In this document: positions 48,954-60,350 of the stretch, piece by piece
Layout of the letters: each line of letters opens with the position of its first letter
Position numbering within the stretch: the first letter of the stretch is position 1
Source of the DNA: Hevea brasiliensis
Lineage: Eukaryota; Streptophyta; Magnoliopsida; Malpighiales; Euphorbiaceae
NCBI RefSeq assembly: GCF_030052815.1
Contig: NC_079496.1
Span: 79,783,652-79,847,651 of the forward strand
Direction of reading: 5' to 3'
DNA: 64,000 bases
Position numbers and translations under genes: made by a program
The notes under the pieces: model-generated
Seen by the model: only the letters and a program-made list of their open reading frames with translations
Databases searched by the model: none
What the model was told of the DNA's origin: nothing

Positions 48954-50692
48954 ATGGATCCTGCTTCGCAAAGAGCAGTTGATGAAGAGGTGGAGAGTCG
49001 TGCTCCACCAAGAGCTGAATCTGGGGGCAGGGGAGAATCTGCTCCACCAACAGCTGAGGCACCTGCCCAACCTCAGTTTGCGCTATTTCAGCAAATGACT
49101 AAATTCTACCGGCAAATGATGGGGGCAATTCCACCACCACAACCACAACCACAACCTCCACCAGCACCACATAAGTCCCATCTGGAGAAACTACGGAAAC
49201 ATGGGGCTATGGATTTCTTTGGGAAGAGGGAGGATGATCCCATGACCATAGAAAACTGGTTGGATAGAACCATCAGAGTGCTGAAACAGCTAAATTGCAC
49301 CCTTGAGTAGAACCTGCAGGGTGCTGTGTCTTACTTCAGGATGATGCATATCAGTGGTGGGACACAGTAACTAGTGAGGTGCAACCGGAACGGATCACCT
49401 AGGAATTCTTCCTCACAGAGTTTAGGAAGAAATATGTTAGCAAAGTGTATTTAGAAGAGCAAAGAAGAGAATTTATCAGTCTAAAACAGAGGCAATTGTC
49501 AATGGTGGAATATGAGCGTGAGTTTGGCAGATTGAGCCGATATGGGAGAGAGATAGTCCCTATAAAGGCAGAGAGGTGCATAATGTTTGAAGAAGGGCTT
49601 AATGACAATATTAAAGTCATGATTACAGCACTGGAGATGACAGATTTTGCTAAATTAGTAGATGCTGCATCAAAAGTAGAAAAGGTCAGAATAAATGAGC
49701 AAACTAGAAGGGAAAGACAGCAGAAGATGGGTCCAGGTCAGTCCAGTACATTTTCTGCTCCCAGTAAGAAGAGTAAGGATCCTCCTGCTCAGAGTTCAGG
49801 ACCACCACAGGGTCAGGATCAGTCTCAGGGGCCCAGACCACAATTCACACCTAGGAGAGGCCAGTCCACACCATCAGTGGGCAGCTCTCTAGGGACGGTG
49901 TTCAGGGGACAAACCCCAGCATCTTCTGCCTATCCGTACTGCCAGAAGTGGCATAAGGGGGACTATTGGTGAGTGACTGGTGCATGCTTACGGTGTGGAT
50001 CTACAGAACATCAGATCAAGAATTGTCCGAAGAGGACTACTACAGTTGCTCCAACACAAGCTAACAGACCTGCTCCTGCACCACAAAGGGGTAGGAAGCC
50101 CGATAAATCTGAGGCAGCTGGTTCATCACTGAGGCCTGCATCCATGTTAGCTGAGAGGCCAGACACTAGAGTACCTACCAGGGCCTACGCCATCAGAGCT
50201 CAGGAGGAGCAAGATGCCCCGGATGTCATCAAGGGTACGTTTTCCCTCTATAACACTTCTGTGCATTTATTGGTGGATCCAGGATCCACTCATTCCTATA
50301 TTTGCATCAAACTAGCCGTAGAAAGGGGAGTTCTAGTAGAGGAGAGTGATCAAGACATTCTGGTTACAAATCCACTAGACCACAGTGTGGTAGTGAATAA
50401 GGTGTATAAAGGTTGCCCGTAGAGGATTCAGGGGTATGAATTCTTGGCAGACCTAATTGAATTGCCCTTCCACGAGTTTGACATGATTTTGGGAATGGAC
50501 TGGTTGTCACATCATCAGGCAATAGTTGATTACAAATTGAAGATGATTTCTTTGAAAACTTCTGAGGGTAATGAGATCATTGTTGTGGGTGAAAGGACAG
50601 ATTTCCTGTCCAATGTTATCTCAGCCACAGTTGCAAGAAGATTGATGAGAAAGGGCTATGAAGCTTACCTAGCACATGTGGTTGATACTTAG
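48954..50692 (+). pseudogene. gag: Element D gag and protease
   Basis: Starts at the ATG at 48954 (MDPASQRAVDEEVES). Gag core, then from 49445 EYEREFGRLSRYGREIVP, a Gln/Pro linker and knuckles: the first is ruined (YPYCQKWHKGDYW), the second intact (CLRCGSTEHQIKNC). The protease active site DPGSTHSY at about 50276 is unchanged, followed by [16 protein letters not shown]. Breaks are TAG at 49308 (CAG to TAG), a frameshift near 49325, TGA at 49970 (CGA to TGA), TAG at 50420 and TAG at 50690. It is very similar to A, which is its closest relative here. Confidence 0.88.
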
Positions 50693-52835
50693 CAGGCTAA
50701 GCCGAATCCGTGTGATATACCCACAGTAAGAGACTTCCCAGATGTATTTCCTGAAGAGTTGGTTGGTTTACCACCAAAAAGGGAAGTCGAGTTTGCTATT
50801 GAGGTAATGCCGGGTATAGCACCAATTTCTATTGCTCCTTATAGGATGGCACCCACTGAATTGAAGGAGTTGAAAATTTAGTTACAGGAGTTACTTGATA
50901 AGGGGTTCATACGCCCCAGTGTGTCACCATGGGGAGCTCCGGTGCTATTTGTGAAGAAGAAGGATGGAACTTTGAGATTGTATATTGATTATCGGCAGTT
51001 GAACAAAGTAACTGTGAAGAATAAATATCCGTTGCCCAGAATTGACGATCTGTTTGATCAGTTGAAGGGAGCCGGTGTATTTTCAAAAATTGATCTCAGA
51101 TCAGGGTATCATCAGTTGAGGGTAAAGGATGCAGATGTGTCAAAAACTGCATTCAGAAACCAGTATGGGCACTATGAATTTCTAGTGATGCCGTTTGGGT
51201 TAACAAATGCACCAGCAATTATGGACCTTATGAACCGTATCTTTCATCCATACTTAGATTGGTTTGTAGTGGTATTTAAGAATGATATTCTGGTGTATTC
51301 CAAGACCAGGAAAGAACATGATGAACATTTGAGGATTGTTTTGCAAACCCTGCGAGAAAAGAAGCTGTATGCTAAGCTGTCCAAGTGTGACTTCTGGATG
51401 AGTGAAATCTCCTTTCTTGGACATATAGTATCAGTTGAGGGGATTAGAGTGGATCCCAAAAAGATAGAAGCAATGATGGAATGGAAGCCTCCCAGGAATA
51501 CAACTAAGGTCAGAAGTTTCTTAGGGCTAGCTGGGTACTATAGAAGATTTATGAAGGGGTTTTCTCTTATAGCTGCTCTAATGACCAAGTTGTTCCACAA
51601 GAATGTGAAATTTGGCTGGAACGACAACTGCCAAGCCAGTTTTGAGAGGCTAAAGGCTATGTTCACAGAAGCACCAGTGTTAACACAGCAAGTGTCGGGA
51701 AAAGACTTTGTGGTCTACAGTGATGCCTCACATAATGGGCTAGGGTGTGTATTGATGCAAGAAGGGAAAGTGGTTGCCTATGTTTCCAGGCAGTTAAGGC
51801 ACATGAACAAAACTACCCTACTCATGACCTGGAGCTAGCAGCAATTATCTTCGCACTGAAGATATGGAGGCATTATTTATATGATGAAAAATGCTACATC
51901 TATACAGACCACAAGAGTCTAAAATATTTGCCAACCCAGAAGGAGCTCAATCTTAGACAGAGGCGATGGATTGAGTTCCTAAAGGACTATGATTGTGTGA
52001 TAGATTATCATCCTGGGAAGGCAAATATAGTTGCTGATGCCTTAAGCAGAAAGTCCATCACAGCTTTAAGATCACTAAATGCCTGTCTGTCCTTAGTTCA
52101 AGATGGAGCTATTTTGGCTGAGTTACAAGTGAGGCCAAACCTGCTACAGCAGATACAAGATGGGCAGAAGGCAGATGAAAAATTAATGGCCATTGTGGGT
52201 AAAATTCAAGGAGGAAAGGAAACTGAATATGAGGTGAAAGCAGATGGGTGTCTGTACTATAGAGGAATAGTGTGTGTACCAGATGATGGGGAACTGAAGA
52301 CTAGTATTCTGAAAGAAACACACACTAGTGTTTATGCTATGCACCTGGGAAGCATAAAAATGTATAATGATTTGAAGCCTCATTATTGGTGGCCTGGTAT
52401 GAAAAAGGATATAGCTGACTATGTGACTAAGTGTTTGACATGTAAGCAAGTTAAAGCAGAATATTAAGTTCCATCAGGATTGCTACAGCCTATAAGCATA
52501 CCTGAATGGAAATGGGACCGGGTCACTACGAATTTTGTTAGTGGTCTACCTCTCACCCAAAGGAAGCATGATGTAGTGTGGGTGATAGTGGATAGATTGA
52601 CGAAGTCAGCACATTTTCTGCCAGTTAAAACTGACTACTCACTAGAAAAGCTAGCAGAATTGTATATCATGAGATAGTTAGATTGCATGGAATCCCACTT
52701 TCCATCATATCTGATCGAGACCCAAGGTTTACATCGAGATTCTGAAAAAAGTTGCAATAAGCCTTGGGCACACAACTCCATTTTAGCACGGCTTTTCATC
52801 CGCAGACGGATGGACAGTCAAAACGAGTAATCCAG
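50693..52835 (+). pseudogene. pol: Element D pol: RT, RNase H, integrase up to the intron
   Basis: Linker and RT ([32 protein letters not shown]). The catalytic box FIDD reads FKND at 51275-51286, which removes one metal-binding Asp. RNase H ([11 protein letters not shown], about 51716), a frameshift near 51800, then DHKSLKYL. Integrase has a zinc finger ([11 protein letters not shown]) and core; DGQSK before 52835 has Lys in place of the catalytic Glu, as in A. Stops lie at 50879, 52465 and 52743 or nearby. The copy is dead. Confidence 0.88.
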
Positions 52836-52909
52836 GTAAACTTAAGAATTAATTGAATTTTCATAGTTAATAAATTGAAATGATAGTAACAATGTGAATT
52901 ATGTGATAG
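52836..52909 (+). other. 74-bp intron-like insert in element D integrase
   Basis: ATCCAG|GTAAACTTAAG opens the insert and GTGATAG|ATCCTGGAG closes it. Reading through gives six codons and then TGA; excising 74 bp gives VIQ-ILEDM, the continuous sequence in H. It is phase 0, about 75% AT, with T/A-rich sequence before the AG. It is shared with A and C. Confidence 0.82.
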
Positions 52910-53246
52910 ATCCTGGAGGATATGCTAAGGAGTTATGTCATTAAGTTTGAGGGGAGTTTGGATAGATACCTCCCACTGGCAGAATTCACATATAACAATA
53001 GCTACCAAGCTAGCATTCAAATGGCTCCGTACGAAGCACTATATGGGAGGAAGTGTAGAACCCCAATATGTTGGACTGAATTAGGCAAAGATAAGCTGGT
53101 AGGACCAGACCTAGTGAAATAGACTGAGGAAAAAGTAAAGATAATCAAAGCTAACTTGAAGGTTGCCTCAGATAGATAGAAATCTTTTGCCGACTTGAAG
53201 AGAAAAGAGATAGAGTATGCAGTTGGTGATAAAGTGTTTCTCAAAG
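52910..53246 (+). pseudogene. pol: Element D integrase after the intron
   Basis: ILEDMLRSYVIKFEGSLDRY, then YNNSYQASIQMAPYEALYG, RKCRTPICW and EIEYAVGDKVFLKV, where H interrupts it. CAG to TAG stops lie at 53119 and near 53177. CAAAG at 53242-53246 is the likely target duplication of H. Chromodomain and 3' LTR must lie beyond H, outside the window. Confidence 0.86.
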
Positions 53247-56200
53247 TGTCACACCTTACTCCTCTGTAAGGCATAGCATGATCCCGTAGAATACTTAATG
53301 AACTACCGAACTTCACCTACCGATAACTCATTAAGTACCCTACAAGGGATTTTAAAATAATTTTCTTACATTTTGGAAGTGGTGAGCATTTTGGTAGGAA
53401 TTAAAAACCATTTATTCAAAGTTTAAATACTAGTAAAAATTTTTGTGTATTTTAATTTCGCCGCAAATTTTATAAAAATTTTGACAGAGTTCCGTTCGTA
53501 ATTGGAGAAAACAATTCTTCAAATACTTGGAAAAAAAACACTTCCAATAACTTTCTCAACTCCCAACCTCCAATGAATCTCAAATCAACTCAATTCAATT
53601 CACTTCAAAATAATTCCACAATCCAAATCAAAATTTATCATCTCAAAATATTTAATAACTTCATTCACAAGGCATAACGTATAAAATTCACAAGTACAAG
53701 ATTAATTTACAGAAGGAAACACAAAAATAATATTATTACAATTTATTTTACAACTGCTCAACTTTACATTGATACATAAAACATTGCAATATTTACATCA
53801 AAATAACTTCAAGGGTATAAAATAATACCCGTACAAAAGACCGGTGAAGTTCTCAATTCAATAGCAGCTCACTCTGCTGCTTTCTCCTTGCTCTTATCTG
53901 CGACAGCAAAATAAGCTATCGCTGAGTATAAAAATACTCAGTGGTGCACAATAAAAATTTGAAATGCAATACATAAATCATTCATTATCAAAACACAGTT
54001 TAAATATTTCTCAATCACATTTCGCAAACTATTAGAGCTCATAATAACACAATTTAGTCAAGTAATTTAAGAAACACAGTGTTGTCAAAATCATACACAA
54101 CCTAAGCCATGACACAAAATTTCCGATCAATGCCGTGTTGTACACCACGACAAAGCAATCTACAACTTCACTAATCGAAATCAATGAGGGAGGTGGCTAG
54201 CTAGCTAATGAGTACTCATCCGATCTCAACCTCAACTGGCAAGCCAGAGAGGGAGGAAAATAAACGATCTCAACCCCATAAATGGAGGAGGAAAAATGTG
54301 ATACTGTCATGCTAAGTGTGAACACAAAATCAATTCAAAACAATTTATTTAAATAATTTATGAGAAATCTGATCAATTTCCAAAGTCATATTTGCGATTA
54401 TAAAATGGCAACACAGTACATAATTAATCACAGAAGTCAAATTTTTGAGAATAAAATATTTAAACAAGAATTATTGTGCACAGACCTGACGTGAGTCACC
54501 TTTAGACCTTGACTCAGTCTCTCCGAGCTTCCAAGTCTTTTTCAGTTGAAACACACAGTTTCATAGTGTTTCAGTACCATAACTTAGCATAAATCCAAAA
54601 ATAAATTTAACTTCACTTTTACCTAGCTTTATTGTGCTAAACTCGACCTTCTTGAAATTTTTGTGTTTCAGGTTACTGTTCACTACACTATTCAAGTCAA
54701 ATTGTTGACTTTTTAAGGCTTAATAGGTATGGGAACTCCAACTTCACCCATATACCACATTTTGGTCATTAAATTTGTTGGTTTTGGTCCTTTTCTCAAA
54801 GCTTAAGTCCTTTAGGCAAAATTGTCAAATTTTCAGTTTTGGTGTCCCTAATTGCACTGTTCCATTGGTCATTCTACTCTTGAAATTTGGCAAAACTTCC
54901 TTCATAGAAAATGTTCCTTTTTGTCTTAAGTTTATTCTCATTTTTGGATCACCCAAATTGGAGTTTTGTAGCTCAAGTTATGGCCATTTGAACCATGGCT
55001 GCCGGATTGGACACTACCCAGATTTTCTAGGCAATTTTGGTGTTGGCAGTTTTGGGTCACCAACTTGGGGTGGCCAAATGGCTTGGTTGCTTGCAGAATT
55101 TGGGTTTGTGTTCTTCATGAAAGTTTTAGGTCTATATCTCATCTAATCACTGGTAAAATGTCAGGTCATTTGGACCTGCCTAGCTCGAGTTATGGCTAAA
55201 TGAACAAATACTGTTCATTTGATCAGTTTGTACAGGGCAGCCTGTACTTTTCCAACTTTGGTAAATTTGTTCACTAGGTTTTGGTCACTTTTTGGGCATG
55301 GTTCCTAAATGAAAATTGTGTCATTTTATGTCTATTTTCATCCCCAATTGGTACCATATCAATTGGACTTGTAAAATTTCATTTTTGATCCTTCAAAGCT
55401 GACTTGGTCATGCTGCCAGCAGCATGACCACACTCCCTCCGAATTTAACTTTAATTCCAACCATTCCAACGCAACTCATTTGGACACAAATGACCATTTT
55501 TCACTTCATAATAGGTCAAAGACATTGTTTACTCATTTCTCACATTTTTGGTTCATAAACCCTAAGTCCCAAAACCCTAGTTCACAATTTCTTTGCATTT
55601 AACCAAATCTAAACATTTCAATCTCATTACCACATTCACATAAACTTGCCTAACATAATAAATTCAATCAAAACACATGCTTTTCATCACAAACCCTTGC
55701 TGCCAGAATTTCCATCTAGTCCTCCAACAATTAATTTCTTTTCATTTTAAGTTTATTTCTAAGTTAATTAAGCTATAAACACAACTAATTCAACTAGAAA
55801 ATCAAATTTAGTTTACTAACCTTAGTGAAGAATTTTCTTTCCCTTCAAACCTTTTCCTTTCTTCTTTCTTTATTCTTCAATCACCTCTTCTAGTTGCCAA
55901 AACAAGCTTTAACCATGGTAGAGTAATTTTCTATGGTGAGATTTTTGGTTTTTCAAGCTCAAAGATGAGCTTTCATGGAGGTTTTAAGGGTGAGAGAGCT
56001 TTGGGAGAAAGAGAGCTACGGGAAAGAAGAAGATGGATCTTTTTATATATATTTTTTTTTCATTTAATGTGTATTTATGGAAAATTTGACTTAGTCAAAT
56101 TGTTAATTAAATTAAAATTAATTTTGATGTCATATCTTATGTCATTTGGTGATGTCATTATTCAATTTTCTTTTTTTTTTCTTTTTCTTTTATGTGTTTT

Positions 56201-56847
56201 TTTTAAATATTTAGTAAGACAAAATTATCCTAAAATTTAAATTTTTAATTATTAAGTTTATTGCATCATGCATGATGTCATGCATGATGTAATAAGCTTT
56301 TTCACCTTTTCCAATTTTTTTTTTTTCATATATATTTCTATTAGCTCTTTAATTTAATTCTCGATTCTGAAATTTTCTTTTCTCCGATTTTATTTGGCAG
56401 TTAGGTCAGGAGTCAGCTCTCGGGGTCAATTGACCAAATTGCCCCTCGCCGGTTCATCTCGGTTTGCAAATAATTCTATATTTCTTCCGGCTCCTTGACC
56501 TAATTATTTGACTGACTTAACAGTTCTTTTTCGTGATTTTCTCTTTTCCACTGTGTTCATAAGGTTCCTAAGGACCGCAGCGTCACATTTTACGGTTCGA
56601 AATTTGAGTTTAAAATGACTTTGCAATCCTTCTCGAGAAGGTCACCCATCGCTGTGACTCTCGGCTCGTTTAACCTTTTATGTTCTGTTTTTCTTACTTA
56701 TACTTAACTAATTGGTAATTACTAATTATTTGTATTTATGGCTTCTCTAGTTGCCTTAAGTGTGGCTCTAATCCCCTTAATTGTCCGGACCGACTCCGGT
56801 CCCTGGAACAGTGAAATATACCAGGCTATACAAATAGGGGTGTTACA
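53247..56847 (-). mobile_element. Element H, 3' LTR
   Basis: 3601-bp LTR of the minus-strand family 2 element H, from TGTCACACC to GGGTGTTACA. It is almost identical to the 5' LTR starting at 61731. In the first ~285 aligned bases I count eight differences, all transitions. It carries the double hairpin at 53900-53941 and TGATGTCA-type motifs at 56127-56300. Confidence 0.93.
53900..53941 (-). promoter_or_regulatory. Tandem double hairpin in the H 3' LTR
   Basis: Stem 1 is CTGAGTAT/ATACTCAG with a 4-base loop. Stem 2 is GCGATAGC with GCTGTCGC and one wobble. In the 5' copy (62403-62444) stem 2 reads GTTGTCGC, a change that still pairs as G-U. Confidence 0.62.
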
Positions 56848-56863
56848 ATTCTCCTCCCCTTAA
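56848..56863 (-). other. Element H polypurine tract
   Basis: The minus strand reads AAGGGGAGGAGAAT directly before the 3' LTR, preceded by the GAGACGAAATTTATTTT motif. Confidence 0.87.
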
Positions 56864-56894
56864 AATAAATTTCGTCTCGAAATTTTACCTAGTA

Positions 56895-58328
56895 TCAATC
56901 TCTGAACAGCTGTGGGTGCTGTCTCCTCATGTCCTCCTCTCGTTCCCAAGTAGCTTCTTGGCCTGAATGATGGTTCCACAACACTTTTACTAATGGTATC
57001 TGCTTGTTCCGTAGCTGCTTCACCTCATAAGCCAGAATCTTTATGGCTTCTTCCTCATATGTGAGGTCTGGATTCACTTCAATTTCTTCTACTGGTAATA
57101 CATGAGATGGGTCTGATCGATACCTCCTCAACATAGACACATGGAAGACATTATGTATCTTCTCCAACTCTAGAGGTAGTGCCAACTGATATGCCAAAGG
57201 ACCCACTCTTTCCAGAACCTCATATGGCCCGATAAAACGAGGGCTTAGTTTCCCCTTTTTGCCGAATCTCATAATCCTCTTCCAAGGAGAAACCTTGAGG
57301 AAAACTTTCTCACCCACTGCATACTCAATATCCCTTCTTTTCAAATCAATATAGAACTTCTGACGGTCTGATGCAGTTTTAAGTTGATCTCTGATCACCC
57401 TGATTTTCTCTTCAGTCTGTTGAACAATTTCGGGTCCAATCATTTTTCTTTCACCCACGTCATCCCAACACAACGGGGTTTTACATTTTCTGCCATACAA
57501 AGCTTCATATGGAGGCATCCCAATGCTTGATTGGTAACTGTTGTTGTAAGCAAACTCAATCAAAGGCAAGTGTGTATCCCAACTACCCTCAAACTCAATC
57601 ACACAAGCTCGTAGCATATCCTCCAAAATCTGAATTACCCTCTCAGACTGGCCATCTGTCTGTGGGTGGAATGTGGTACTGAAGTTCAATCTAGTTCCTA
57701 GGGCTCTCTGAAGACTACCCCAGAATCTAGAAGTGAACCTAGGATCTCTGTCTGATACAATGGATACTGGCACTCCATGAAGTCTCACAATCTCATCAAT
57801 GTACAACCTGGCCAATCTGTCTAAACTATAATCCATTCGGACTAGCAGAAAATGATCAGACTTAGTTAGTCTATCGACAATGACCCATACTGCATCATGA
57901 CTCTTCTGTGTCCTCGGAAGTCCCATTACAAAATCCATAGTTATTCTTTCCCATTTCCATTCTGGCACTGGTAGTGGATGTAACAACCCAGTGGGTACTT
58001 GATGCTCTGCCTTTACTTGCTGACAAGTTAGGCATTTGGATACAAACTCTGCCACATCTCTCTTCATACCCATCCACCAGTAATGCTCCTTTAGCCCTCT
58101 ATACATTTTTGTACCACCAGGGTGCATAGCAAAAGGAGACTCATGTGCTTCCTTCAAAATGATCCGCCTCAAATCAACATCATTAGGAACACACATTCTA
58201 TCCTGGTGTAGCAATAGACCATCATCTCTGATTGAGAACTCTGGTTTCTTGCCCTGCCGGACTTCTTCCAATAGCTTCTGATACCTTTCATCATTCTGAA
58301 TAGCCATTCTGATCTGATCAATCAACAC
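56895..58328 (-). CDS. pol: Element H integrase-chromodomain part of pol
   Basis: A 477-codon open stretch of the pol polyprotein; the Met at its start is internal, because a CAG to TAG stop at 58332 cuts it from RNase H. In order: linker (NDERYQKLLEEVRQGKK), HHCC zinc finger ([29 protein letters not shown]), catalytic core with TMDF, SDRDPRF and DGQSERVIQ (all three acidic residues, Asp-35-Glu spacing), the GPYEVLERVGPLAYQLALP C-terminal domain, and a chromodomain (AIKILAYEVKQLRNKQIPLV, VLWNHHSGQEATWE) ending PQLFRD. No intron. This is the best-preserved integrase in the window. It would insert cDNA into the genome if expressed. Confidence 0.93.
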   Translation of the reverse strand: MLIDQIRMAIQNDERYQKLLEEVRQGKKPEFSIRDDGLLLHQDRMCVPNDVDLRRIILKEAHESPFAMHPGGTKMYRGLKEHYWWMGMKRDVAEFVSKCLTCQQVKAEHQVPTGLLHPLPVPEWKWERITMDFVMGLPRTQKSHDAVWVIVDRLTKSDHFLLVRMDYSLDRLARLYIDEIVRLHGVPVSIVSDRDPRFTSRFWGSLQRALGTRLNFSTTFHPQTDGQSERVIQILEDMLRACVIEFEGSWDTHLPLIEFAYNNSYQSSIGMPPYEALYGRKCKTPLCWDDVGERKMIGPEIVQQTEEKIRVIRDQLKTASDRQKFYIDLKRRDIEYAVGEKVFLKVSPWKRIMRFGKKGKLSPRFIGPYEVLERVGPLAYQLALPLELEKIHNVFHVSMLRRYRSDPSHVLPVEEIEVNPDLTYEEEAIKILAYEVKQLRNKQIPLVKVLWNHHSGQEATWEREEDMRRQHPQLFRD

Positions 58329-58331
58329 TGG

Positions 58332-60350
58332 CTATACATGCCATGCAACTGTTGTCTGCCCCTCATCATTAATCTCTAAACTGGCATGTAATGATCTCAA
58401 TTCATGTACCAAAGACAAAGGGGTAACCCGTAGACTTGCCATAGTCTTACAACTTAAGGCGTCAGCTACAACATTAGCTTTCCCTAGCTGATAGTCTATC
58501 AGGCAATCATAGTCTTTTATCAACTCTAACCATCTCCTCTGTCTCAAATTCAACTCTTTCTAGGTGCCCAAATACTTCAAACTCTTATGATCTGTGTAGA
58601 TGTAGCACTTCTCCCCATACAAATAATGTCTCCAGATCTTAAGAGCAAACACAATGGCTACCAGCTCTAAGTCATTTGTCAGATAATTTCTCTCATGCGG
58701 CTTTAGCTGGCGTGATGCATAGGCAATGACATTTCGATCTTGCATCAATACACAACCTAACCCATTGTGAGAAGCATCGCTGTAAACTGTATATTCTTTA
58801 CCCGGTGTAGGTAAAGTCAGGACTGGAGCCTCTGTCAAACATCTTTTCAATTCATCAAAACTTTGCTGGCATTTGTCCGTCCACTGAAATTTCACATCGT
58901 TTCTAAGTAGCCTGGTCAATGGAGATGCCAACATGGAGAATCCCTTCACAAATTGACGGTAGTATCCAGTTAACCCCAGAAAACTGCGAATCTCTGTGAC
59001 ATTTATGGGTGGCTTCCAATTAAGGACGGCTTCAATCTTGCTAGGATCTACCTTAATACCCTCTGCTGATACTATGTGCCCCAAAAAGGATATCTCCTTC
59101 AGCCAAAATTCACATTTCGATAATTTGGCGTATAGCTGTTTCTCCCTCAAAGTCTGTAGTACAATCCACAGATGTCTATCATGCTCTTCTGCATTCCTCG
59201 AATAGACCAATATATCATCAATAAATACAACAACAAACTGGTCGAGGTATGGTCTGAAGATAGTGTTCATCAGATCCATAAAAGCAGTTGGAGTATTAGT
59301 TAACCCGAATGGCATAACCAAGAACTCATAATGGCCATAGCAGGTTCTGAAGGCAGTTTTAGGAATACTTTGCTCTTGTACTTTCGGCTGATAATAACCT
59401 GATCTCAGGTCAATTTTGGAGAACACAGTTGCACCTCTCAACTGATCAAATAAGTCATCAATGCAAGGCAATGGGTATCTGTTCTTTATTGTCACCTTAT
59501 TCAGCTGCCGATAGTCAATGCATAATCGGAGAGTGCCATCCTTCTTCTTTACAAATAACACCGGCGCTCCCCAAGGTGACACACTAGGGCGGATAAAGCC
59601 CTTGTTAAGCAACTCTTGCAATTGTACTTTCAATTCCTTTAGTTCTGCTGGTGCCATTCTGTATGGCGTTATGGAAATTGGGTCTACACCTGGCATAACA
59701 TCAATTTCAAACTGCACTTCTCTTTCTGGAGGTAATCCTGGCAATTCATCAGGAAATACATCCGGAAAGTCACATATAGTAGGAATGTCCTTTAGTGCTG
59801 GACTCCCCACTTGGGTGTCTATCACATGTGCCAAGTACGCCTCACACCCTTTTCTAATCATTTTTTTGGCCAGTGCAGCTGAAATGATGTTTGAAGGCAA
59901 TAACTGCCTCTCCCCATGTATTACTACATCACTATACTGAGAAAGACCAAAAGTGACTATCCTCAGTCTACAGTCAATCATCGCATGATGCCTGGCTAAC
60001 CAATCCATGCCCAAGATAATGTCATAATCTCTGAAGGGTATTTCAATTAAATCAGATAGAAAAGTGTGTCCTTGGATCACCAAAGGACAATTCCTATATA
60101 ATTTATTTACCCTGACCTCCTGGCCTAATGGACTTATTACTAGCACATCATAATCCATTGGTACACACTGAATAGCAGTAGAACACATCACACTAGCACT
60201 AACATACGAATGTGTAGAGCCAGGATCAAATAACACATGTACATGTTGGTCAATGATGGAGAAAATACCAGCTACTACGTCTGATGTTTCAGCCTCCTCC
60301 CTTTGATGCATGGTATACACTCTGACTGGTGCGCCACTGGGTACTGGCTA
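58332..60350 (-). CDS. pol: Element H protease, RT and RNase H part of pol
   Basis: A 586-codon open stretch (58560-60320) and its continuation. Aspartic protease with intact [13 protein letters not shown] and [21 protein letters not shown] with [37 protein letters not shown] and catalytic FIDDILVYS. RNase H with [11 protein letters not shown] and DHKSLKYL. Stops TAG at 58560 and 58332 (CAG to TAG) split RNase H from integrase; TAG at 60348 precedes the protease. Apart from these stops the enzyme motifs look functional. Confidence 0.92.
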
